Assembly (NCBI RefSeq): GCF_900009145.1
Contig: NZ_LN889813.1
Coordinates: 367,936 to 431,935, forward strand
From: Planktothrix tepida PCC 9214
GTDB lineage: Bacteria > Cyanobacteriota > Cyanobacteriia > Cyanobacteriales > Microcoleaceae
Reading direction: 5' to 3'
DNA: 64,000 nt
Shown here piece after piece: positions 45,177-55,409 of the stretch. Position 1 is the stretch's first letter. Each line of letters begins with the position of its first letter. Position numbers and translations under genes: made by a program. A model generated the notes under the pieces. It was not told the origin of the DNA and searched no databases. It worked only from the letters and a program-made list of their open reading frames with translations.

Positions 45177-45506
45177 ATGAAAGTTTTCCCGATGCCTCTT
45201 GTTGTCTTATTAATCGGAATCAACTTGATTATTTCTTTCCCTGCTTTAGCAGAAGATTCCCCCTCTGTCATCGGTAGTTCTGAGGCTTTGGAAGTCGGTC
45301 AAAAAGTAATTTGGCTATACAAAGTTCGTGCAGATTCTACTGACATTCATAAAATTCCGGCTGAAGTTGTCAAGTTAGGCTCCAAGCAAGTCCAAATTAA
45401 GTTTCGTAAAAATAGCAACAAATTTATCAATCGCTGGGTGAATCGAAATCGGATTGAGAGTTTCCCTTCTGTTCAAAATCCAGACCCTGACAAAAATACG
45501 GATTAG
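45177..45506 (+). CDS. Small exported protein, 109 aa
   Basis: A signal peptide (PLVVLLIGINLIISFPALAE, cleavage after ALA) is followed by an 80-residue mature part. VGQKVIWLYKVRADSTD then PAEVVKLGSKQVQIKFRKNS looks like a small beta-barrel of SH3 or Tudor type. The C-terminus is acidic and Asp/Asn-rich. No family is recognised. The next exported gene follows 101 bp downstream, so both may be envelope proteins expressed together. Confidence 0.65.
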   Translation: MKVFPMPLVVLLIGINLIISFPALAEDSPSVIGSSEALEVGQKVIWLYKVRADSTDIHKIPAEVVKLGSKQVQIKFRKNSNKFINRWVNRNRIESFPSVQNPDPDKNTD

Positions 45507-45607
45507 GAAAAATCCTCCCCTTTCATCAATTAAATTGATTAAAACAACAAACAAAACTATTTGCTTTTATTGAAGCACTTTGTTTAAAGTAAAGTTCGAG
45601 GAAACAA

Positions 45608-46252
45608 ATGTCAAAGCAGGAAAATAATATGCGGTTTCTCAAAATTGTCTTTGTCGGTCTTTTATTATGCGTGAACCTTGTTATAGCTCAACCCTCTTGG
45701 GCTAACAAAGATTTTACGAAAGGTGCTGATTATACTGAAGTCACTCAAGCCCTCAATCAACTTCTACAAGTCAAGAATACACCGGAGGAAGCGGGCTATA
45801 CCCCTGAACAATTTCAGCACCGACTCGCCCAATTACAGTCTCAAAAAACGATTCTGGAAACTGCAAAAAAACGGGCGCAGTGTCGCAATGAAACTGGAAA
45901 AACCATCGGGGTTTATGCCAGTGATGGTGGAAAAACCCCTAGCGAACTTTATTTTCTAGCAACGGGTCAAATTACGGATGATGATTGGGATTGTGATGGT
46001 TTCTACTTACCCGCAGGTTCTCAAGTAGTTCTCAGTCCAAATACTCCAGTCCAAGAGTTAACTGAACCCATTACAGTTAAGTTTGTTGACGGTACCCAAT
46101 CTATAGCAAAAACCAACCCAACAACGGGTGTGATTGAATTGAATATTGAACCTGCCCATATTTTAAAAGCAGGTGAAAGTAACGGGTTAATTCCCACATT
46201 ATCTCAAGCAGATATTGATACCCAAATTCCGAATCCAGAGTTAATTGACTAA
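45608..46252 (+). CDS. Exported hypothetical protein, 214 aa
   Basis: A signal peptide (FLKIVFVGLLLCVNLVIAQP, cleavage after SWA) precedes a helical segment (YTEVTQALNQLLQVKNTPEE to KRAQC) and a beta-rich C-terminal half. The mature protein has two cysteines (AQCRNETG and DWDCDGFYLP). No family is recognised. ATG 45608 has GAGGAA five bases upstream; ATG 45629 has AGGAA and is also possible, both giving the same mature protein. Confidence 0.65.
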   Translation: MSKQENNMRFLKIVFVGLLLCVNLVIAQPSWANKDFTKGADYTEVTQALNQLLQVKNTPEEAGYTPEQFQHRLAQLQSQKTILETAKKRAQCRNETGKTIGVYASDGGKTPSELYFLATGQITDDDWDCDGFYLPAGSQVVLSPNTPVQELTEPITVKFVDGTQSIAKTNPTTGVIELNIEPAHILKAGESNGLIPTLSQADIDTQIPNPELID

Positions 46253-46286
46253 TCACTGAATTTGGCTTCAGGGAAATCAATGCGTT

Positions 46287-48377
46287 TTAATTTATTCCCT
46301 GAGCTTGAATTGCCGTAATCGCAACGGTATTGACAATATCAGGAATCGTACAGCCTCGACTTAAATCATTCACGGGTTTATTTAACCCTTGTAAAACCGG
46401 GCCAATGGCAATCGCATCCGCCGACCGTTGTACAGCTTTGTAAGTATTATTTCCCGTGTTTAAATCAGGGAAAATAAACACCGTTGCGTGTCCGGCTACT
46501 TCACTTCCAGGGAGTTTTGTTTTAGCCACATCTTCATCAACCGCCGCATCATATTGAATCGGGCCTTCTATTTTTAAATCGGGGCGTAATTGACGGGCAA
46601 GAATGGTGGCTTCTCGAACTTTATCGACATCTTCTCCTTGACCGGATTCTCCCGTAGAATAGGATAACATAGCCACTAAGGGTTCCACCCCAAATTGTTG
46701 AGCGGTTAAGGCAGAACTAATGGCAATATCTGCTAATTGTTGAGGATTAGGATTAGGATTAACCGCACAATCTCCATAGACTAAAACCCGGTCTTCTAAA
46801 CACATTAAAAACACACTGGAAACAATGGAACATCCGGGTTGAGTTCTAATAAATTCTAAGGCGGGACGAATTGTATGTCCGGTGGTATGAACGGCCCCGG
46901 ATACCATGCCATCTGCCATGCCTTTATAAACCATCATTGTACCAAAATAGCTAACATCGTGCATCACATCTCGCGCACAATCTTCGGTAATACCTTTATG
47001 TTTTCGGAGTTGATAATAGGTTTGAGCATAGTCTTGATACCATTCGGAAGTCATGGGATTAACAAGATTAACGCCATCGAGTTTTAAGCCAAAGGAAGTT
47101 GCTTTTTCTCGAATTTCATCGGGATTTCCTAATAAAGTAATTTCGGCGACACCCCGCCTTAATAAAATTTCACTGGCTTTTAAAATCCGTTCTTCTGTAC
47201 CTTCGGGTAAGACAATATGTTGACGTTGTTTTTTAGCTCGTGCAATTAATTCATACTCGAACATAATTGGCGTAATGCGCGAAGGACGAGATAAGGAAAT
47301 CCGTTTTTCGATTTTAGACGTATCAATATAGGTTTCAAATCCTCCTAACGCAGATGCGATTTTTCGCTCGTTATCTGGCGTAATTTTTGAATGCACATGG
47401 TTAATTTTAGTGGCGGTATTGTAGGTATCGGTTTCCACCGCCAATAGGGGAACTGTCCATTTTTTAAAGCCTTTAATCAGTTTATGGAGGGAGGGCGCAA
47501 GTTCTAAGCCTCCGGTTAAAATAATTCCGGCAATATTGGGATAATTTTCTGAAAAAGTGGAAGCTAAACACGCTAAAATAATATCAGCGCGATCCCCTGG
47601 GGTAATGATTAAACTGCCTTCTCGAATATGATATAAGAAATTCGGAACGTGCATTGCCGCCACTTTAAACGATATCACTTCTTGTTTTAATTGTTCTGGA
47701 TCACCATGAACCAATCGAGCTTGAACGGCGGTGGCAATTTCTCCAACGGTTGGTTTCCCTAAGTCTTCGATTTCGGGTAAGAAAAACACCGGATCATCAT
47801 AAGACCAAATATGTTCCAGTTGATCAGCAACGGATTGAAATTGTTCTAAGGGAATGCGATTAACCATCGTTGCTACTAAGCTACACCCTTGTTCTATAAA
47901 GGCTTCTCGTTCACTTTTGACACTGCTAATCAGTTCTTTTATCGTTTTCCCTTGACCATTAGCAACTAATAAAATAGGGGCGGATAATTGATTGGCAATT
48001 TCTGCATTTAGGTTAAACTCAAAGGCGGAAATAACATCAGTAAAATCCGTTCCTTCACAGATAATAAAATCACATTTAGCTTCTAAAATTTTATATTTTT
48101 CAATAATGCGTTTGAGAATTTCTTCAAGTTGTCCTTCTGCAACTAACGTCCGGGTTTCTTCATGGGTGACTCCATAATAAGTTTCATAGGAAAACTCTAA
48201 ATGATAGCGACTGGAAATCAGTTCAATATCATTATCTGGTTGGGTTCCCGCATGAATCATAGGACGGAAAAATCCTAACCGTCGAATGCGTTTGGAGAGT
48301 AATTCCATGATGCCTAACAGAATCAAGGATTTACCACTATTGGGTTCAATGGCACTAATATATAAATTGTTAATCAT
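46287..48377 (-). CDS. pta: Phosphate acetyltransferase with BioD-like and DRTGG domains
   Basis: The 696-residue enzyme interconverts acetyl-CoA and acetyl phosphate. Domains: N-terminal P-loop BioD-like (ISAIEPNSGKSLILLGIMEL, residues 1-210), DRTGG (about 215-330) and catalytic PTA_PTB (about 370-696) with HIVLPEGTEERILKASEILL, VLVYGDCAVNPNPNPQQLAD, VAMLSYSTGESGQGEDVDKV and LKIEGPIQYDAAVDEDVAKT. This long three-domain type is standard in cyanobacteria. No ackA is adjacent. It is convergent with the exported hypothetical gene. Confidence 0.96.
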   Translation of the reverse strand: MINNLYISAIEPNSGKSLILLGIMELLSKRIRRLGFFRPMIHAGTQPDNDIELISSRYHLEFSYETYYGVTHEETRTLVAEGQLEEILKRIIEKYKILEAKCDFIICEGTDFTDVISAFEFNLNAEIANQLSAPILLVANGQGKTIKELISSVKSEREAFIEQGCSLVATMVNRIPLEQFQSVADQLEHIWSYDDPVFFLPEIEDLGKPTVGEIATAVQARLVHGDPEQLKQEVISFKVAAMHVPNFLYHIREGSLIITPGDRADIILACLASTFSENYPNIAGIILTGGLELAPSLHKLIKGFKKWTVPLLAVETDTYNTATKINHVHSKITPDNERKIASALGGFETYIDTSKIEKRISLSRPSRITPIMFEYELIARAKKQRQHIVLPEGTEERILKASEILLRRGVAEITLLGNPDEIREKATSFGLKLDGVNLVNPMTSEWYQDYAQTYYQLRKHKGITEDCARDVMHDVSYFGTMMVYKGMADGMVSGAVHTTGHTIRPALEFIRTQPGCSIVSSVFLMCLEDRVLVYGDCAVNPNPNPQQLADIAISSALTAQQFGVEPLVAMLSYSTGESGQGEDVDKVREATILARQLRPDLKIEGPIQYDAAVDEDVAKTKLPGSEVAGHATVFIFPDLNTGNNTYKAVQRSADAIAIGPVLQGLNKPVNDLSRGCTIPDIVNTVAITAIQAQGIN

Positions 48378-48568
48378 AAGTTAAAAATCGGTTAACGTCA
48401 GATTTATTCCCTCTCTTTAATTCTAGGCTGATTTTTCAGATCGGTTGTGACTCTTGGCAAAGTTCGGCTTTTTTTTAAGATTGTTACATTTATTAACAAT
48501 TGGGGAAGATTCACAACTCACCACAATGGGATAATAAGTGATTGGTCTTTAGTAAAATTTTTTATTGA

Positions 48569-49582
<1,014 letters not shown>

Positions 49583-49990
49583 GAAAGATTAAAATAAGGC
49601 GGGTTTTACATCTTCACCCGCCTCCACCGTAAACTATCAACGGGGAAAACCGGAGACTCGGAAAAAATATAAAGATTATTAATAGATATTTAGATTTTAT
49701 TTTAATATTTAAAACAATTCTCTTAAAAGTCAATTTTTTATTGAGAATAATTAGCAAAAAGTTGACGGATTCATAGGGGTTCTGGTATAGTAAGAAAAAG
49801 GGTATTCAAGGGCTTATTGTGTCTATGGGTAAAAATTCAGTCTATAACCCCCTTGCTGTCGTCAATACTGTATAAAAAATTACCCAGATTTCGTTTAGCG
49901 ATGCACGGATTTTTGGAAGAGAATATTAAGTCGAGGCTAGGTATCTTGACAAAATTCTTATTTTGTGCATTGACGTTTCTTTTCCCTATT
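49583..49990. other. Intergenic region after hemB, stem-loop then no clear gene
   Basis: AGGCGGGT (49597-49604) and ACCCGCCT (49616-49623) form an eight-pair stem behind hemB, a possible terminator without a T tract. The remainder is AT-rich. A plus-strand ORF near 49817-50071 overlaps the antisense end of the kinase gene and is probably a shadow. Confidence 0.5.
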
Positions 49991-51058
49991 TTAGATTACG
50001 ACAGTAAAAATAGACCCTTGAGGAGCGTTATTTTCAATAGAAATTGTCCCTCCGTGAGCTTCAACGGCTAATTTACAAAACGCTAAACCTAATCCAATTT
50101 GAGGAATTCCTTTGCGAAAAGTTCCGATATCGTATTTCTCAAAAATCCGTTGTCGGCTTTCTTCACTAATCCCAGAACCGCAATCGATTACCTGAATTTT
50201 CACCATTGCGTCCGGGGGATAACTGATTCGAAAAGTAACTTGACTTCCTACGGGAGAAAATTTAATAGCATTCGATAATAAATTATCAATCACTCGATGC
50301 AAAATCACCGGATCAACAAATATTTGTCTCCCGGCTTCGGGAAACTCATACAATAATTTGATCTGACGATAAGCCACAATTGCTTCAAAATCCGTCACCA
50401 CTGTATGACCCATTTCAGATAGATCAACCTGCTCATACTCCAAAACGAATTCATCCGTTTGAACTTTAGCTATAATTAATAAACTATTGACTAAGGAAAC
50501 CATGCGTTTGCTGAGTCGTAAAATATCCTCAACCTTTTGAAGTTGTTTGGGTTGTAATGGGGAAAGTTTGAGAAGTTCACAACTAAATAAAACCCCAGCT
50601 AAAGGATTATTCAAATCATGAATAATCATATTCGATAAATCCTCTCTCGCTTGAAGTAACGCTTGTAATTCATCATATTGCTGCTTCATTCTTAACATAG
50701 AGCGAATTCGGGCACGCAATTCAATCCCATTCACCGGCTTACTAATAAAATCATCCGCACCTGCATCTAAACAAAGTGCTAAATCTTCTTTAGCCGTTAA
50801 AACGGTGACCATAATAATCGGAAGATGACACCAAAGGGGATTTTTTTTGATCTGATGACAAAGTGCAATTCCATCGAACTGTGGCATCATCATATCTAAT
50901 AAAATCACATCTGGTGATTTGACCGATAAATAGTCCAAGGCTTCAGTGCTGCTCCTGGCAAAACTCAGATCATACCCTTCTTGATATAAAAGAAATTCGA
51001 TGACATGAAAATTGTCTGGCTCATCATCCACTATCAGCACGGAAGGAGGTAAAGCCAT
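49991..51058 (-). CDS. Response regulator-histidine kinase fusion
   Basis: The 355-residue protein has a receiver domain (1-125) with VDDEP, phosphoacceptor Asp55 in LLDMMMPQFDG and Lys107 in ISKPVN, then HisKA with phosphoacceptor His147 (MIIHDLNNPLAG) and HATPase with N box (NLLSNAIKFS), DCGSGI and GLGLAFCK. The start is ATG 51058, six bases after AAGGAG. The C-terminus ends GSIFTVVI. Receiver-first kinases commonly take phosphate from another kinase; the upstream phytochrome is a candidate. It lies at the end of the minus-strand phytochrome unit, 12 bp after a decayed receiver remnant. Confidence 0.92.
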   Translation of the reverse strand: MALPPSVLIVDDEPDNFHVIEFLLYQEGYDLSFARSSTEALDYLSVKSPDVILLDMMMPQFDGIALCHQIKKNPLWCHLPIIMVTVLTAKEDLALCLDAGADDFISKPVNGIELRARIRSMLRMKQQYDELQALLQAREDLSNMIIHDLNNPLAGVLFSCELLKLSPLQPKQLQKVEDILRLSKRMVSLVNSLLIIAKVQTDEFVLEYEQVDLSEMGHTVVTDFEAIVAYRQIKLLYEFPEAGRQIFVDPVILHRVIDNLLSNAIKFSPVGSQVTFRISYPPDAMVKIQVIDCGSGISEESRQRIFEKYDIGTFRKGIPQIGLGLAFCKLAVEAHGGTISIENNAPQGSIFTVVI

Positions 51059-51069
51059 TCTTAACTCCT

Positions 51070-51460
51070 TTAACAAGATTTTGAGAAGAAAGTTTGTATC
51101 GTTTCTAATAATTGTACAAGACGAATGGGTTTCGTTAAATAGACATTTACATTCATTGCTAAATACCGTTCTTGATCTTCCGGCATAGCCAAAGCCGTTA
51201 ATGCAATAATTGGAATTTGATAAATTGATGAATTTGCTCTAATTTGGCGCATGGCTGTTAATCCATCTATTGGAGGCCTGGAAATATCCATTAAAATCAA
51301 GGGCGGTCATTGCTCTTGTGTTATTTTAAGCACGTCTCAACTATTTTTAGCAAGCACAACTTGATAACCTTTGCCATCCCCATACTCCAACTTCAAGTAG
51401 TGCTATATCTTTCTTTAAGTAACGACGATAGACGGTTCGATGTTCTGGAGAATCGTCTTG
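51070..51460 (-). pseudogene. Decayed receiver domain remnant of a hybrid kinase
   Basis: The last 77 codons (51300-51070) read as the C-terminal two-thirds of a receiver: LILMDISRPPIDGLTAMRQI, IPIIALTALAMPEDQERYLA, VYLTKPIRLVQLLETIQ. Upstream in the same frame GKGYQVVLAKNS continues, but two TGA stops (at 51337-51339 and 51307-51309) break it. Further upstream, in another frame, DDSPEHRTVYRRYLKKD resembles the start of a receiver-like module. The phosphoacceptor Asp is kept, but acidic-pocket residues are missing. I read this as the eroded tail of a deleted hybrid kinase. Confidence 0.8.
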
Positions 51461-51473
51461 TTGAATTCAAGTT

Positions 51474-51908
51474 TCAGCGCAGCAGAGAAACTTCTAGCCA
51501 ATAATGAAGAAAATGCTTGATTTTCTGTTTGAATTCATCTATTCCTATAGGTTTTAAAAGATAACTGTTAGCTCCGTATAGATAGCAGGTTTCTATATCT
51601 TTAGGGTTGGAAGATGAGGTTAAGACAATAATCGGGATACTTTTTAGCATTATATCTTGTTTTACCTGGTAAATAACCTCCCGACCATCCGTTCCCGGTA
51701 AGTTCAGATCCAGAAGAATTAAATCTGGAACAGGTGCGATATCGGGATTAGAATAATGATCTTGATGATACAAATAAGCTAACGCATCGTCTCCATCCAT
51801 AACCCTATAAATCCGATTAGAATAGGATAACTGTCGCATCACCCGTTTGAATGCGGTGAAGTCTTCATCACTATCCTCAACCACTAATATCGTTCTTTGA
51901 TATTGCAT
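51474..51908 (-). CDS. Rcp-type response regulator paired with phytochrome
   Basis: A 144-residue receiver-only protein of the Rcp1 family: LVVEDSDEDFTAFKRVMRQL, Asp in LILLDLNLPGTDGREVIYQV, IIVLTSSSNPKDIETCYLYG and ANSYLLKPIGIDEFKQKI. The extra residues around the beta3-alpha3 loop (YHQDHYSNPDIAPVPD) are typical of Rcp partners of phytochromes. It starts 28 bp after the phytochrome stop, on the same strand, so it is the likely phosphoacceptor of that kinase. Confidence 0.92.
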   Translation of the reverse strand: MQYQRTILVVEDSDEDFTAFKRVMRQLSYSNRIYRVMDGDDALAYLYHQDHYSNPDIAPVPDLILLDLNLPGTDGREVIYQVKQDIMLKSIPIIVLTSSSNPKDIETCYLYGANSYLLKPIGIDEFKQKIKHFLHYWLEVSLLR

Positions 51909-51936
51909 TCACTTTCCTCAGCCTCTTTCTAATAAT

Positions 51937-54246
51937 TTATCCTAAAAAATAAGGAAGTGTAAAATAAAAGGTTGTCCCTTCATGGGGAATAGAATTGAGC
52001 CAAATTGTTCCCCCATGTCGTTCAATAATTTTTTTAACAATTGTTAATCCCGCTCCCGTTCCACCTCCATATTGAGTTCGTGCATGAAGGCGTTTAAAAA
52101 TTCTGAAAATAGTGTCATGATGCTTGAGCGGAATTCCAATACCATTATCCCGAATATACAACGTTAAAAACGGTTGAGTTTCTTCTGTGATCAGGAGTTC
52201 TGGATCTAAATATCCAATTTCGACAGATTTGATTAACTGCTCATTATATTTTAATCCATTACTAATTAAATTTGTCAAGACTTCTTGAATTAAAATTTTA
52301 TCCCCTCGAATCAAGGGTAAAGTTCGAGGAATCACAATATTGATTGTATCGGCTGCATAACTCATTTGAAACAATTCAATAATCCGAGAGATTAACTGAT
52401 TCAAATCTAACGGATTCAGCTTCAATTCCTGTCGCCCCAGGCGAGAAAAATGTAATAGAGAATTGATTAAATCCTCCATCCGTTTCGTCAAATCAACTAA
52501 GGTTTGCAGTTTATAAACTCCATCCTCATCGAGAACTTGACCATAATCTTCCAATAAAAAGGTAGAATAATTATGAATTCCGCGCAAGGGTTCTTTTAAA
52601 TCATGGGAAGCAATATAAACAAAGGCATCTAACTCGCTATTGGTGCGTTGTAAATCTAAATTTATTGCGGCCAGTTCGTCAGCTTTCTGTAAAATAATAC
52701 TAACTAAGGCACTTCTGACTTCTAGGGCGGCTTCAATTTCAAAAGGTTGCCAAGGTAAGGACTTTCCCTGAACCGTTTCTTGCCACAGAGCAAAGGATTT
52801 ACGCGGAAAAATTGTTAAACTGCCATCTTCTTCAATTCGTTTTGGTTTATCAGGATTTCCCGCCCAATTCACATATTGTAATTGTTCAGGACGAAACCAT
52901 AAAATAAAATTTCGTTTAATTTTGGTAATGGAAATTGCCAGTAAACCACTAGCAACCGCCTGAAAATTTGCCGCTGGAGGGTACACCGTTGAGAGGGAAT
53001 CGGTAACAAATGTATGATTTTTAAATTGATCAGATAACCACAGAATTAAGGGTTCTAATTCTGAACTTGAAGGGGTTTTTCCTATAAGAATTAAATGCTC
53101 ATCTTGAACAAAAACCGCCCCTTCTGCCGCCATTAATTTCAGGAGATCTTCTTGATTTTGCAGTAAAGCATCCATGATCGTTTCTGCCTGAACCATAATA
53201 TCTGTAAATTTTGCTTGCAGAGATTTTAGGGATAGTTTGTAATCTAAATTTTCATGTTCTACCTTAGTCGGTAACTCTAAAGACATCGCTTGTCCCAGAA
53301 ATTCACACACCGTTCTGAGACTATAGGAAAGAAATTTAGGGCTGTAATGATGACAGGCAATTAATCCCCAAAGTTGATTATTGTTAACAATTGAAATTGA
53401 GAGGGATGCTGCGACCCCCATATTTTTTAAATATTCTCGATGAATGGGAGAGACACTCCTCAACACACTAAAGCTTAAATCAAGGGGTTCTGTTGCTGTA
53501 TCCGATGGCATAGAAATAATAGGAACAGGTTGATAATTAATATCAGGAATTAATCGCAATCCATTGAGAATATAGAGTTGTTTTGCTTGTTTAGGAATAT
53601 CAGAATCAGGATAATGTAATCCCAGATAAGGTTCTAAATCCTCTCGCTTTTCCTCGGCAATGACCGTTCCTGAACCATCGGAAAAAAACCGATAAATCAT
53701 GACTCGATCAAACTTCGTAATTTTTTGGATTTCTTGGATTAAAACTTCACACATTTGAGCAAGGGTTGTTGTTTTTTGCAGTTTTAAAAATACCTTTTTA
53801 GTTAATTCATAAAAATTTAAAAAATTAGGCGATTCTTTTTCTGCTGTTGGTTCTAATTCTAAAATAAAATAATTTTGAGGAGAACGGTGAATAATCCCTT
53901 GGAATACTTTGATATCTTGATTAATTTGTACCTGAAGTTGTACTGGATTAACCTGATCAAACGTTCCTTCTAAACACTCTTGCAGGGCCAAAAGTTGCTC
54001 TGAGGCAAATAGAAAAGATAGGGGGTGTCCTAAACATTGTTCGGGTGGGATCCCTAAATAAACCTCTGTATTATTACTAACTTGAAGAATATTCAGGTCA
54101 GGATTGGACAACACAAACAAAATTCCATGAGATTGAATTGTGCCCGGAAGATGGATAAGTTCTCGATCACAGTTATTTAAACTTAAAGGTTCAGGGAAAA
54201 GTTCAAATTGTGTCGTCGATGGTAAGTTAAAGTTATGGGAATTCAA
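51937..54246 (-). CDS. Phytochrome histidine kinase, biliverdin-type (BphP/CphB-like)
   Basis: The 769-residue protein has PAS (about 20-135), GAF (145-320), PHY (335-510), HisKA and HATPase. Cys26 in NNCDRELIHLPGTIQSHG is the N-terminal biliverdin-binding cysteine of bacteriophytochromes. In the GAF domain the bilin cysteine of Cph1-type proteins is replaced by Ile268 (RSVSPIHREYLKNMGV). DSDIPKQA and the PHY tongue PRKSFALW are present. Phosphoacceptor His548 lies in ASHDLKEPLRG, and the ATP site has DNGIGIP and GGGTGAGLTIVKK. It should be a biliverdin-binding red/far-red photoreceptor kinase. Downstream genes are an Rcp regulator and a receiver-kinase. No heme oxygenase gene is adjacent. 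Confidence 0.95.
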   Translation of the reverse strand: MNSHNFNLPSTTQFELFPEPLSLNNCDRELIHLPGTIQSHGILFVLSNPDLNILQVSNNTEVYLGIPPEQCLGHPLSFLFASEQLLALQECLEGTFDQVNPVQLQVQINQDIKVFQGIIHRSPQNYFILELEPTAEKESPNFLNFYELTKKVFLKLQKTTTLAQMCEVLIQEIQKITKFDRVMIYRFFSDGSGTVIAEEKREDLEPYLGLHYPDSDIPKQAKQLYILNGLRLIPDINYQPVPIISMPSDTATEPLDLSFSVLRSVSPIHREYLKNMGVAASLSISIVNNNQLWGLIACHHYSPKFLSYSLRTVCEFLGQAMSLELPTKVEHENLDYKLSLKSLQAKFTDIMVQAETIMDALLQNQEDLLKLMAAEGAVFVQDEHLILIGKTPSSSELEPLILWLSDQFKNHTFVTDSLSTVYPPAANFQAVASGLLAISITKIKRNFILWFRPEQLQYVNWAGNPDKPKRIEEDGSLTIFPRKSFALWQETVQGKSLPWQPFEIEAALEVRSALVSIILQKADELAAINLDLQRTNSELDAFVYIASHDLKEPLRGIHNYSTFLLEDYGQVLDEDGVYKLQTLVDLTKRMEDLINSLLHFSRLGRQELKLNPLDLNQLISRIIELFQMSYAADTINIVIPRTLPLIRGDKILIQEVLTNLISNGLKYNEQLIKSVEIGYLDPELLITEETQPFLTLYIRDNGIGIPLKHHDTIFRIFKRLHARTQYGGGTGAGLTIVKKIIERHGGTIWLNSIPHEGTTFYFTLPYFLG

Positions 54247-54677
54247 GGAATAGGCCTCCTCAAGTTGTAGTATTATCAGTAATTATACAGTTAATTAAAA
54301 CCGAACTCTTCATTAAAGGTCTATTTTAGATATCGGTACTGATTAAGATATGTTAAATCTAATTCTCAATCAAGGGTTGATAAACAGGTTAGTGATGCAG
54401 CGCAACGTGCTATAATCAGACTGGAGATTTTTCAGGATACCCAACAATTCATTTTGAAAGCCCAAGCTTAAGAAATTGGAATTCCTGAAACCAAAAAAAA
54501 TATTTAACAAATTTTATTGCAGTTCAAATGCAGGAAATATTTCCGGTACTGGACTCAGTTGATCAAGGGTTAAACCTTTTTCAAAGCTCATCGGGGCAGT
54601 ATTTTGATCGAAACCATCCTCGGAGCAAAAACACAATTTACCATCAAATTATCGCTGGAGGGAAATGAATAAATTTT
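54247..54677. other. Divergent promoter region of the signalling island
   Basis: A 431-base spacer between the phytochrome unit (minus) and the receiver cluster (plus). An extended -10, TGCTATAAT, lies at 54408-54416 pointing right, 260 bases before the first plus-strand gene, without a clear -35. No ORF is convincing. GGAG precedes the 54678 start by about 14 bases. Confidence 0.45.
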
Positions 54678-55409
54678 ATGAATAAAGTTTTGATTATTGA
54701 AGATGAAGATACCATTCGAGAAAATATAATGGAGTTACTTTTATCCGAAGAATTCCAAGTTTTAGATGCGGCTCAAGGTCAATTAGGGATTAAGTTAGCT
54801 TCAGAGTATCAACCCAACTTAATTCTCTGTGATATTATAATGCCAGATATTGATGGGTATACTGTTCTCACCGAGATGCAAAAACAACCCCTTCTTGCCA
54901 ATATTCCGTTTATTTTTATGACCGCTAAAGCTGAACGCAGGGATTTGCGGTTAGGAATGGAATTAGGGGCGGATGACTACATCACAAAACCCTTTACACC
55001 GATAGAACTCTTGAGTACCATTCGCGCCCGATTAAAAAAACAACAACAGTATTTATTTCAATATGCGGAGGAACGAGAACGTGCAAATCAACTTAAACAG
55101 AAAGTTGCTGAACTTGAGCAACTCAGCAAAACCCAGGAAGAACTGTTACTGCGGCTATCAGAAGAACTGAGTAACCCGATGTCTAATATTAGTTTAGCGG
55201 TTCAAATGTTAAACTTATTATCAACCAACGCCAATGAAGTACCTCATTTAGCTTTAAAACAACAACGTTACTTAAAAATCCTCCAAGAAGAGTGTGCGCG
55301 GGAAGTGAGTATTCTCAATCAGATTTCAGACTTACAAACGCTATTAACCCCAGAAAATATTAAATTCATTCGCAAACTCAATGTATTACAGAGAAACAAC
55401 TATGACTAA
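54678..55409 (+). CDS. Response regulator with histidine-less DHp-like helix, 243 aa
   Basis: A complete receiver domain (1-120: IEDED, Asp52 in LILCDIIMPDIDG, MTAKAE, YITKPFTP) is followed by a coiled coil and a segment shaped like a kinase dimerisation helix: LLRLSEELSNPMSNISLAVQ. Where real kinases have S-H-E-L-R-T-P-L, this has S-E-E-L-S-N-P-M, so the phosphoacceptor His is Glu162. No ATPase domain follows. It may work as a dimeric adaptor or a decoy within the cluster. Its last eight bases overlap the start of the next gene, implying translational coupling. Confidence 0.88.
   Translation: MNKVLIIEDEDTIRENIMELLLSEEFQVLDAAQGQLGIKLASEYQPNLILCDIIMPDIDGYTVLTEMQKQPLLANIPFIFMTAKAERRDLRLGMELGADDYITKPFTPIELLSTIRARLKKQQQYLFQYAEERERANQLKQKVAELEQLSKTQEELLLRLSEELSNPMSNISLAVQMLNLLSTNANEVPHLALKQQRYLKILQEECAREVSILNQISDLQTLLTPENIKFIRKLNVLQRNNYD

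Noticed and set aside
49817-50071. Plus-strand 84-codon ORF behind hemB
   Set aside because: It overlaps the antisense 3' end of the receiver-kinase and has no ribosome binding site or recognisable domain.
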